64,000 bases of DNA from Castor canadensis (taxonomy: Eukaryota > Chordata > Mammalia > Rodentia > Castoridae), in the NCBI RefSeq assembly GCF_047511655.1, contig NC_133392.1, positions 89,211,042 to 89,275,041 of the forward strand, in the 5' to 3' direction. Shown in pieces: positions 34,910 through 46,600 of the stretch; the first letter of the stretch is position 1; the number at the start of each line of letters is the position of its first letter. The position numbers were made by a program, and so were the translations under genes. Below the pieces are notes generated by a model that saw only the letters and a program-made list of their open reading frames with translations, had not been told where the DNA came from and did no database searches.

Positions 34910-37082
34910 CAAGGAGAATTTAGGAGTCGAACAGACACTAAATACTGGGCTTTCTTCAGATAGTGTTATTACCTCATAATAGATTCTCTGGAATCTGGTG
35001 GATCTTGTTTTGCTTCTGGGAAGGATGTTTGATCAAGAGTCTACATTTGAGAGGCTGTGCATGCACAGGTTTGGAAAAAATCACATTTTGATAGTTGTTC
35101 ATTGTAAGTCCAGCCAGAGCTTCAAGTTATGGAGTAAGAGATGGCTCTACTTCCACGCCACCAAACCCCAACTTCTCAGTCTTTCTCGTAGACATACAAA
35201 GCCACTTCTTGTAAAGGACATTTCCTCATTTCCTGGACACTGGATCGTGGGATAGCAGGACTTACAGTGTGCTGCACATTGCTTACATCCATAATGGCAT
35301 CTAAGGTACCAGGAACTAATAATGTGTTAATCATTACGTGGATTATTGAAGAAAATAGGGCATTGGGATCAAAGTTCAAACAATTAAGTTGCAACATATA
35401 TTACTTGAATAGGTGTGTTCACTAAAATGCTACTGTAGGTATAATATGTATGACACCTAAATATTTTCTACAATCATATAAAGCAAAGTACATATGTGAG
35501 TTCTCCCAGGGTGGGATGGGAGGAGGGTGTCACCACATGAGGATGGTGCAGAGACTGTGAATTGTAAAACTCCAAGGATACCACTCATGTAAGGTATGAT
35601 CTGAACCATTTGAAGTTATATGTTGTGGTGGTCCTAGACAAGAGTTAGGATCATGTAGAAAGAGAAGACACAAATGAAAGTAAATAGGCCCAATCCAAGG
35701 AGAGCAACCAGATCTGTTCACTTAAAAACTTCCATCTTTTATCTGAGCTGATGTTCTCCACGTTCTTTCCTGTAAGCCACACCAGACTTAAATCTCTCAG
35801 AGGCTTGAAATAGAGGACCAAGGAGAGAATGGCCTCCATCTAAATTAATTGTTTCTTCTTTTTTCTTTGTATATCTGTCTTGCATCTTGGGGAAGAGGGC
35901 AGAAAAGACTAATATCTTATGAGCCTGTCTAGCTGTGATGTGGTTTCAAACATTGCTCATAGTAGTAGCTGTCTCTAAACTGGAATTTGGAAGGCTCTTC
36001 TTTCTGCATGATTTCTTGTCATGGGATGCCCCAAGTTGATTAAGCCTAGCCACCTTCTATGGTTTTACCTCTATAATAACAAATTCTATGCTCCTTGGTG
36101 TATCAAGCATGTGAAATCCTTAGTATAGGAAGGTGATCCCACCTACAAACATGTCTTCTCCATCATCTCCCTCCTGTTCATTTCTTCAATCTCAGCAGCA
36201 TCAAAAATTCTGCCTATCTAGTGGCAATGTTGATGTGAGAGGTTTACCATCTCCTGACTTATGGGCCTCCCGAGATTCACACTGTACTTGGGAGTTCTTT
36301 TCAAACACTGCACTGCCTGAAACTGTCAACCAATTTCTCTCTCCTAGTCTTCTTCTGTATCAAGAAGGGTAGTGGGAATGGTGGATAGCAGTGGTGAAGG
36401 TTTTGTTGACCCAGTGTTTCTCACTTAATAAGAAGAATTGACATTGGAAATTTTCTAAGCTTGGAATCTGACATATGCAATACCTTTGGTTCTCAGATTT
36501 GGGTTATCAAATTGGTTTCAGCAAAATGGGATTCAGATGATTACTAAATTACTTTCTGCTTCAATAGCAGAGGTCCTTTGTGAGTGAAAATCTGTGGGCT
36601 TTTGGATAATCTAAAAACGAATGGAAGGACATGGTGTGAGAAGGCTGTAATTTTAGTTGTGATGGACTTTGTGAATCTCATGGAGATGCAGTAACTGAAT
36701 GAAACTCAAACCACTTCAAGAACTTCTAATTATTTATATCATGTGATTTGTGTAATATTTATCTCTCCTGCTAGGCTGTGGCCTAGCAGGAGAACTGAGA
36801 ATGTCTTTTTCTTCACCATTCTTTCCATAGCACCTAGATACAGAGTGGTGACAAATTATGAAAAGATTAAGAAACTAATTGACCGATAGACAATGACCTC
36901 TGGATGATCCTTGAATTTCAAGAACAGAAGTACAAAACTTCTTAATAAGAAAGATGCCATGAATTGAGCACTGATCATATTCAGGAATGAGCCCAAGCAC
37001 TTGCCATTGTCTAATGGGATCCATACATTTTTACAGCTGAGAAAACCAAGGCTAACCACTGTTTATATTTTCTATTTTATTT
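34910..37082. other. No gene seen
   Basis: Mostly unique-looking DNA. Short frames on both strands (60-85 codons) have no conserved motif and no splice-site context. Confidence 0.5.
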
Positions 37083-37168
37083 TATTTTTTCACTTTTGCA
37101 GTGCTTGGGAGTGAACCCAGGGCCTCATGCATGCTAGGCAAATACTCTATTATACCTCCAGCCGCAAA
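37083..37168 (-). repeat. ID-type SINE
   Basis: T-rich start, then TGCTTGGGAGTGAACCCAGG and GCCTCATGCATGCTAGGCA, ending in a decayed CTCCAGCC. Confidence 0.75.
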
Positions 37169-38214
37169 GTTCAAATGTATACCAAAGTCTGACTCAAAAA
37201 TATGTTAATTTCTATTAATTTTACATAAGCATAGTTAAAAATATTAACTGTTTCTATAATAGGTTTAATAAACCATTTCTGTAATAGTTCTTTGTTCTAC
37301 AAATTAAAGTTCTTTTAATCACGTCACTTCTAACTCCTAGGCATACTTCACTGTCAAGATTCTTCAAAAAGTTTATATGTACATATTTCTCTATTTACCC
37401 AACCTCCATTTTTTCTTTACCCAAGTATTTCTTATTTGCATCCTTAATATATTTGTGATGCTCTTTGGTGGTCATCTCTGTGCTTTTATATTTTGTCGTC
37501 AAGGTTGCCCCTTATTTCACAGGAGCTCATAACTTCCAGCTTGTTGCCTTTTTTTTTCGTTAGGCTAGGGGCACTTATGTGGTACTCACCACCACATAAG
37601 CAAATTCCTTGCTATGCCACAGTAAGTCACAGTTGCATATTTCTGTGATTGTAGAGGCTCTGCTAAGCCATCTTGGGTAACTTAGAACTACATCTCCCAG
37701 AAACCATAGGAGTTGGGGTTAAGAGTTGGTCAAAGATTAATTCTCTTGAAATTGAAAAGCAGAAGTAAAGGAGGAGGAATAAGTATGTGAAGATAAGTAA
37801 CAGGAGGCAGTAAGAAACCGATGCAGATGGGCTGGCACCTTTGCTTTTCTCTACCCCCATGTCTGACTCTTTCTGAATGCTGACCTTGCTGACCTACAAG
37901 GCCCAGTACAAGACACTTGGCTACAAACCTGTAGAGGAGGTAGCTATGCAGAGGCAACGGTCTCCACAGACTTCTGCAGGAGCTGCCTTCATGTCCTACT
38001 GCTATTCTTTGACTGCCTAGATTCCAGTATCACACACTAACATTTGTAACTCAGGTAATCTTGCTAGTGATTTTTTTCTCCTCCAACTCCCTTCTTCATT
38101 TCTTTAGTTCCCTAATCTAATTCCTGTGATACATTTCCTGTTATGTTATCTTTATAGTTTTGTTTTCCTGATGGGGACTAATAGAGTTATTGGTTATTTT
38201 GCAAATCTAGTACC
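37169..38214. other. No gene seen
   Basis: No exon or strong repeat recognised. Short minus-strand frames near 37,663-37,957 have low-complexity composition and no recognised domain. Confidence 0.5.
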
Positions 38215-38470
38215 ATGTACTGAGCCATCCCAAAACTTAGTGGCGTAAGACAACAATAATTTTTTTATCTTCATCATTCTGCTGTTTTACTGGGCTTAAA
38301 TGGGAGTTTCATTTGCTGGTCATGCTTGGTGTTTGGCAACTGGAAATGGAAAAATCTAGAGGCTTGACTGGAAAGCAGGGATACTTTTGCAGGTAGTTTT
38401 GGAAACTCCAGTGTTCTCCATTTGCACAGCTGGATTTTGACAAGGCAGGTCTGCCACATTCTTTTAATTA
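38215..38470 (-). mobile_element. MLT1-type (MaLR) LTR
   Basis: Starts with CCCAAAACTTAGTGGCGTAA, the reverse complement of the very conserved MLT1 3' end, followed by AGACAACAATAATTTTTTAT and the TGCTGGTCATGC region. Confidence 0.65.
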
Positions 38471-39845
38471 AGGCATCTCATTCAGCCAGTCTACACCCGA
38501 TGAGGGAAGGAAATACACAAGGCTATTAAGGATTTGTGCATCTTTGGAAACCATTTGATACTAGCCACTGATTTTTCTGTTTGACCACATTCGGCCTGTA
38601 TCATTTTGTGTTATTTTGAGCTGTGCTCTTCATAGTCCTATTTTATGCTGGTGTGAATGTTCATTAGGCACTATGTTTTGGGACCCACCTTTTTCACAAG
38701 GTCTGGTGGGCACTCTGGACAAAGGCATCAGTAGAAGGATGGCAAGGTAGTTCCTTTAGTCCTGGCTGAGCAACTGAGACTGTGAATGTGTGCCTTTTTC
38801 TAAGTACTACAGCTTGCGCAGTCCTCTGGGAACAGTTGTTTAGTCTGTGACACTTTGCACTACCACTTCTAGGAGCTTCATCCTTTTGGATGACTGCTGG
38901 TAGAGGGTTTTTTTTGGTGTACTGGAGTTTTTGGACTCAGGCTTTGTGCTTACTAGTCAGGACTCCACCACTTGAGCTGCTCTTCTAGCCCTGGTAAAGG
39001 CCTTTTTTTAAGTCCAGGACTTCGTAGCCATTTGAGTCTGTGAGGTTGGTATAGGAACTGTGCTGTCCCACACAGGGCTGCCACACTTCCGTACTGAAAT
39101 GTCTTAGATTTATTTTCTTTTTCTAGATTCACTGCCAGAGGCAATGGGCCTAAGCTTCCCTTTCCAAACCTGGTATTTTCACGATTACTAGAGCAGCTAT
39201 TAGACAATGAATGGTACCATGTAGCTTTAATGAACAGTTCATGCCAATAATGCAATTGGTAGTTTTTGCTACAGTATGGTAGAGCTGGCTTTGCGGGCAT
39301 GGGGTCTGTGCAGATGTTCAGAGCTCTGTGATTAGACAGGCTCTGAACTGGTTTAACTCTTTGCTGTTGCTGTCTTGAAATTCTGATTAATTTTTAAGCA
39401 GAGGCCTTTCATTTTCATTTTGTACCAGGCAGTATAAGTTGTATAGCTTGTCATCACTATAACTATGATTACCATTTAGTTTTCTTATTCTTCCTAGTTC
39501 ATATCTTGCTACTTGATGCAGACTTGGGAACAGAACTAAATCCGGGCCTGACCTGGTAGGAAATAGCCTATCACTGGGACCCATCTGAGCACTGTAACAT
39601 GAGGGAGGGAATAACCAGCTTGGTAGTCTTTGTCTTCAGAGGTATGGGGTAGATGGGTGGGAAGGGCACAGGGAAAGCATCTCTGTTGTCAGTGCAGAAT
39701 TTCAGGCTTTCATTCTCCTCTTGGTAAAAGGCCAGGTGTCTAACACTTTAGCTATTATTGTGTACAACTGTAGATTTTAGGTAAATATAATACCATCAAT
39801 TTATTCTAATAGCACCAAGACTCCATTCATTCCCTCCAAATATTC
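38471..39845. other. No gene recognised (SINE at 38,905-38,992 apart)
   Basis: Minus-strand frames at 38,953-39,300 (115 codons) and 39,387-39,584 (65 codons) have ordinary composition but resemble no protein I know. They could be part of a retrocopied 3' UTR, which I cannot prove. Confidence 0.35.
38905..38992 (-). repeat. ID-type SINE
   Basis: T-run, GTGTACTGGAGTTTTTGG, then CCACTTGAGCTGCTCTTC and TAGCCC, reverse complement of the ID-like SINE. Confidence 0.75.
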
Positions 39846-40167
39846 TTTATTTGCTTTTGTTTTGACTACTCAAAAGGATAATTTAAACTTCTTCATGATA
39901 TTTGAAATATTTCAGAAAACATTTGCATTAGAAAAATAATATACAACTAGAGATCAATATGAAAAAACTTTATCCACTATGATATATAAAAAGAGCAAAT
40001 AAAATTATTAAACTTTGATATTGGCAGTTTTTCACATATCCATGGATGTCTATATTTAATCAAAGTATCTTTTTAGACCTTTTAAGATTATATTTATGAA
40101 TTCATGATAACAACTTGAATTAAAAAATTCAGAAATATCCTTTACTTCTGCTTTTTCTGTTTTTTTT
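39846..40167 (-). other. CLCA4: Putative CLCA4 3' UTR with poly(A) signal
   Basis: The stop codon is at 40,168-40,170. On the minus strand the first canonical AATAAA downstream that I would favour is at 39,846-39,851 (TTTATT on plus), giving a 3' UTR of roughly 320-340 bp. The region is AT-rich as usual. The true end needs transcript data. Confidence 0.4.
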
Positions 40168-40601
40168 TTAAAATGCTGTTCTAGGTCTCCTTGAAGAATT
40201 TCTTTTATTTAAGAAACAAATAGTGGCACTTACAATAATGGTAACAACTACCACAGCCCCTACCACTAACAACACCAAAGTTGTAATATTAACTCCAGAA
40301 CTAGGATTGCTTCCAGGACTGGGGTAGTTTGGATCAGGACTCGGATCTCCTTGAGGGACAAACAGAGCCACTTGTGCAATGTTGGATGATTTTGATGTCA
40401 AATTGCTTTCGTCTACACTTTGAATGGCAATGAATATGTGGGTTGCATTTTCTTCTGAGATTTTTCCTGGTTTAAAAACAAAGGTTTCCTCAGAGTTGGC
40501 CTCCCTTGGTACCAGGTCAGAAGTGTTAACTTGAAGAGCATCATCAAAATTGTCCCTTAGGTCAATGATATTCCCACTTATTCTTATGATATACTCTTGA
40601 A
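40168..40601 (-). CDS. CLCA4: CLCA4 last coding exon
   Basis: Acceptor TTTTTTAG precedes TTCAAGAGTAT at 40,601; stop TAA at 40,168-40,170. It begins with 2 nt completing a Val codon. Encodes [13 protein letters not shown], the conserved [12 protein letters not shown], a proline/serine linker and a hydrophobic membrane segment of about 25 residues. A basic tail [16 protein letters not shown] follows, absent from human CLCA4 as I remember it (human ends at the equivalent of SATI). Confidence 0.93.
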
Positions 40602-43600
40602 CTAAAAAAGAAAAGTTACACATGGTTTAGTAAGTAGCATTCGTGTTAAATTTCTTTCCATTTATTCTCAAAAATGTTATATAGTTATTCAAAGTATATG
40701 TTTATGTCAGAAGTCTAACTTTTCAATAAAAGCTGAATTTTACTACTATATTCTTTTCTTAAATTTATAATTGTTATTATTAATTTTTTTTTAAGAGATT
40801 CTTACTACGTATCTCAGACCAGTCTGGAACTCAAGGTCCTACTGCCTGAGCCTCCCAAGTGCTGGGATTATAGGGGTGTGCCATCATGCCACCTAAATTC
40901 TGACTTACAAGTTTTTTTTTTTACTGTTCTTAATGTGGTACTGGGGTTTGAATACAGAGCCTCATGCCTTCTTGAGCCACACTTCCAGCCCTGGATTCTG
41001 ACTTTTAAACTTTGCGAATGCGCTGTTTTTGTATGAAAAATAGGGCCACATTAAAATTTATCATGTTTCATTATTCAAGAATATCAGATTACAAAACTCA
41101 TACTTTGTAGAGCTGTTAATTAAAAACATACATCCTTGCTTTTGCACTGAACATTTTTCACTTAATTCAAGCTACGTGACACTGTTCTTACCTATTCCAA
41201 CATCGAAATCATCTCCTGGTGCTGTCCATGTTAGATTGATGTTGTCCCCATCGAGTGTGGCATGAAGGTCTGTGATTTGACTTGGTGGGAACAGGTCAGG
41301 CAATGGACCACTGGGAACATCTGACATCACAAATGCATCTCCAGTTGCTGTTCTGCTGAAACTCTCCAGCACTGTCTGAGCATCATCAGTTTCAGGTCTT
41401 GGTGGGTTCCGCTTGATTTCCCCTGCATTAAAAATTCTCTACTTTAAAAGGGGAAAACTGTACTAGTATTTTTACAATTCAATGAATCACCTTCCCAATC
41501 CTTCATACCTGTAATTTTTTTGTTTTTTCATAAGCATAGCTATGTTTTACTAAGTCCTGTGGCACAATCATAAGTATTCAATTGGTGGGAGAATTTTCCT
41601 TTGGTATTATTGCCAGGAAGTTGTAGGAGAACATTGGATAACAAATTATTTTGGAATGAAAACTACACTAAATGAGAATAATGTCACATAATTCAACGTA
41701 TGCATTGAAAACAAACATTTCTTTATTTTTGAAATTATCTCAAAGCTAAGGTTTACCTGGGGAAATCATTCCAAATTCCTTTCCAACCACTGGGCCAGGT
41801 CCTTCCCTCCCTCTTACAAGTGCACTTCTGATTGTATTCTAATTGCTAATGAAAAGCCCCGAAATGATGCAAGATAAGGGACCAGACAAAGAAAAGCTAG
41901 CATTAAAATGCATTCTTAATGATTATCATCATCTTAATCTATACTTTTTTTTTGACATAAGAACATTTCAAATAAATGTTTATTCTTACAGCACCTGTCA
42001 TCTGAAGGATTAATCCTGCTACCGATTTACACTTAGGCTCACAATGTATTGAGTTATTATCTTTGTCCTGAGCTGAAAATTGGGCATATTACTGCTGATA
42101 TCATTAATGTGTTCCATAGTTATGTGATACCAGCTGAAAAGCATTGAATTCTCATGAGGTATCTGGAGGCAATTATCTGAAACTTCATTTTTTTTTTTAT
42201 GTGGAGCTGGGATTTGAACTCAGGGCTTCATGGTTGCTAGGCAGGTACTTTACCACTTGAGCTACTCTGCCAGCCCCAGAACATCATTCTAGAAATAGAA
42301 AAGGCTATACTTTGAGTTGTAAAATGTTTGGAGGCTTAGTCATATCAAATCACAAATGTTTTTCAAACTCTGAGTGGAGTTAGATACCATGAGCTACTCA
42401 CCATTCACTATCCAGCCTGGTATGAAGGCGGCTCTATTTGCTGGATGCTGTAAGCTTTGCCTGGCAGAGTTTGTTCCTCCATGAGCCCTCACTTTTAAGC
42501 TATATCTGCCATTGTCTGAATAAGCTGTAAAATACCTGGAGTAGACTCCATCATTTTTGAAAGCGTCAGCACCTTGTTACAGAAATGAAGAAATAAGCTA
42601 TGACTGTAAATGAAAAGACAAGTTCATGCATTTTCTAAGACAAGCACTGGCTTTCATAAGCATAACTCAGTATTTTGCACTTGGCCTTTGAAGAATATTT
42701 CTATTATGTCCTGCCAAAACAATACACTGTTGAGTTGATGCCTTGAGTAATTTTGATGTCTATATATATCCTCGTAACACATCTACACAGAAAGAAACTT
42801 GTCTATGTATAATGCATACTGAAATATCTCATCTTTCTGTAACTTATAAACAGATTACAGTACTTTTCTTACAATTTCTCTGCAAATGTGCTTGCTTTCA
42901 GCTAACTTTATCTAATCATATGATGTCATTTTTCAGTCAAAAGGGTCTCCACTAAGGAAAAGTATCCTTGTAAAGGATTTCATTCTCACTACAGTTAGCG
43001 AAAAATAGTTATTTGTCTTCAACAAGTCTTTTTTTTTTTTCATATTGCACTCTCCTGATCAATTAACTCTGGTCTGTCAGAGGAAACCCCCATCTACTAT
43101 GGGAATAAACATTTGGAGGAGCTCAGAAAAACAGTATCATAAATGTACTTCTTGATTATGACCAGCATTGGAGTGAGTTGTTAAATTGCAAAACACATTT
43201 CCTAGGGAGTTTAATACTCTAAACAGAGGATGTTAAAGCCAGGTCCTTGCACCAGCAGTATCTGTACCACACTAAAAATCTGGAACTTTTAGACTTGTTG
43301 AGGGAAAGCCCTCAGCATTCTGTATGTTAACAATCCTCCAGAATATACTTTGCTTTGTAGAGTGGGAGAATGCCTGCTCTCAGCTCTTGGCCAGCACTAA
43401 TACCTTCGTAGGTAAAGGCATCCCAAATTAGCTTGTTCTTCAATTAGCTAAACGCTCTCATGGCAGAATGTTAAGAAGTGAAATGAGATGCAGGTGAGCT
43501 TTATGCACTGTAGATGGGTTTGTGGAAAGGAAATGAAGAGAAGGGAATAGTGGTGCAAATATCGTTGTGCTTCAAGAAGACATTGAGTTGCACCAAAGAG

Positions 43601-46600
43601 CATTTTGCCAACTAGCTGAAGACAGAATTATAAAATGACTGAAGAAATTACATCACAAAAGATACTGATAGAAACTTGCAATAATTCAGAAGCGTATCAA
43701 ATTGCACACCAATCTCAAACAGAGGATTCAGTTCCCAGAATAACCCAAACTCTGGATAAAGGCTTTTATGCACCACTCATCCATCCAGACCAGGGAGAAG
43801 AGACTGGCCAGCACTGTTTCCTGCTTTTGTCCAGTCAGACCTGGCATCTGATGTGCCAGTGATGAGTCCTCCTTCTGTGGGCCTCAGTTCTCAGAATTCT
43901 GTTTGTGCTTTCTTGCAGCTTTTGAGAAATACACTTGCTCCTCTTGCTTTCCCTGCTAGGGGCCTGGATTCTTTTTTTTTTTAATTTTTATTTTTTTATT
44001 ATTCATATGTGCATACAATGCTTGGGTCATTTCTGCCCCCTGCCCCCACCCCCTCCTTTACCACCCACTCCACACCCCCCTCCCCGCCACCCCCTTGATA
44101 CCCAGCAGAAACTATTTTGCCCTTATCTCTAATTTTGTTGAAGAGAGAGTATAAGCAATAATAGGAAGGAACAAGGGTTTTTGCTGGTTGAGATAAGGAT
44201 AGCTATACAAGGATTTGACTCACATTGATTTCCTGTGCGTGGGTGTTACCTTCTAGGTTATTCTTTTTGATCTAACCTTTTAGGGGCCTGGATTCTACCA
44301 CCTTATTCTACCTGGCTGATTTGCCTCACCCTCTAAGGACAGATTTCCATCCTTTGTTCCTTTGTTCCTTCATTCCTTCCCTCCTTCCTTCTGTCCCTCT
44401 CTCCCTCCCTCCTTTCTTTTTTCCTTCCTTCCTCCCTCCCTCCTTCCCTTCTTTCTTTCCTTCTTCCCTTCTTCCTTCCCTCATTCCCTCCCTTCCTCCT
44501 TGCTTCCTTCTTTACCTCCCTTTACCCCTTCTCTTTTTGTAGTACTGGGGTTTGAACTCAGGGCCTCATGCTTGCTAGGGCCTCATGGTGCTCTACCACT
44601 TGAATGGCTCCACCAGCTCCAGATGTTCTTGATGACACCTGCCCTAAAAAGAATTGCCCAGAATTCTTGATTCTGTCTCAACCTCCTGAATGAGACCTTG
44701 TTAACTGGGAATAGGTATTGACTGTCTAGATGGCAGACAAAAATGATGACAATAAATAATATTTATTGAAAACTTACCATGTGCAAGCCTGTTACTAAGC
44801 GCTTTGTAGGTTTTACCTGATAGTCCTGCTGTTCCTTCACCATCCTTCTCAACTCTTTTCATGCCTATCTTACTGTCCTACCTCAGGACCCATACCAATC
44901 CTGAGTTAAGAAAACATCCACTTATTCCTAAAAGCCTGTGAATTACCTGCTCCATTATCCAAAAGTTCCAAAACTTTTGATTTTCCACTGTTTGATTCAA
45001 TGATAGCTGTCACACTGGCTCCAATGATAGGTATGTAGCCCTGTAGAACTTCTGCGTAAACAATCATTGGGTTGGGGAAGCTGTTGGAGTTTTTATTCAT
45101 TTTAGCATTCACTGTGATCGGAGGCACAGAAGAACTTGCTGCCCGAGAAGTCACTGTCATAGTTAGTATTTCTGAGTCTGCTTTGGCCTGAAGATGGTAA
45201 GTCCAAATGCCCACCTGAAATTGTCGATGGAAATATACAGTAAGTATCCAGAGTCAAACTATCCTTGTTTCCATTAAGCAATTGTAAAATTGCAAAAGTG
45301 TGGTGAAAAAAACAGGCTTTGAGGGTTTTCAGGTTTTAAAAGTTGTAAACTGAGGCAATTAGGCAAATCACCAGAGAGTGCTATGCATAGCATCTATACT
45401 TTGTGATATCTTGGCTATAAAAATTGCCTGAGTTTTGGCCTTTTTGCTACCTTCACAGTCACAGATTCTATGACCCTGGTAGCATTAGGAAGGAAGGGCT
45501 CTGTAGCTGTCTCTACACCAACTTACACAAATCCTTCCTATACTTCATCCTTACGGTTCTTAGACTCCCTTGTCTTCCTTCTTTCATCCTTCCTCTTCTC
45601 TGCCATGTAATTTTTAGGATCACACAGGCCAGAAAAGTGCACAGTATTTTATCTTAATTTCCAAGATGACATAATCTTCGACATATTTATGACATGAAAC
45701 AATTGATTTTCAACTAAAAATTTTTTCAGAGGCATTCAAACAACTGATTGCTTACCTGTGCAGTTCCTGGAATAGTAAGATAGGCCATTTTGGAAGCAGT
45801 GTCCACTATGAAATTTGTGACTGGTGTTCCACTGGGATTCCAGAGAGAAATTTTGGGAGGCTGTTTGCTCCATGTGACTTGAAAGAATGTGTCCTTTCCC
45901 ACGGTGCTGTCAATGATTACAGTGTCATTCATCCAGGAATCACTGTTCAGTGTTGATCCCTTACTTTCCAGCTGTTTAAATATATTTAAAAATTAATGAC
46001 TGCAGAAGAGAATAATCTTATTCTTTTTTCTTTTAAAGATAACTCTTAAATTTTGGTCTGAAACAAGCTTACATATGGCATAAAACCTTACACTGTAATA
46101 TTTCTGAGAGTTTATTGGGCTGTGACTAGAGTATTTGAGTAGAGACAGAGTCAAGGCCTCAGAGCTAAAATAAAGACTAATAAGTAACTGAGACAAGCAC
46201 TCATGGATATTTTCCTAATGTGGAATCCTGAAATAATTTTTCACACATGATAGAGGGAGAACCACCAGACAGAAAATACATTCAACAAGAGAACATACTG
46301 ATATGTGAAGAATGAAATCTTGAGAAGAGAGAAAGTAAAAGATGAGACTTTTTGAGAGGAGCTTTAAAGAGGTTATTCAAGTCTTTGCTGATAGCTCTTA
46401 GTCTTGAAGAGTCAACTTTTTTTTTAGTCACAAAAATTGTATATATTTATATGTACAGCATGATGTTTTGAAATATACATACATTATGGGAGGGCTAAAT
46501 CAAGCTAATTAGCATAATCTTACATACTTATCCTTTGTTTTTTGTGGTAAGATCAATTAAATCTACTACCTTGGCTATTTTTAAGACTACAATGCATGTT

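Noticed and set aside
38953..39584. Two minus-strand frames considered as a processed pseudogene
   Set aside because: Composition is unremarkable, part overlaps a SINE, and I recognise no parent protein; not enough to claim a retrocopy.
44321..44670. Plus-strand frames of 73 and 102 codons rich in P, S and F
   Set aside because: Created by the CCTT-type simple repeat and an adjoining SINE.
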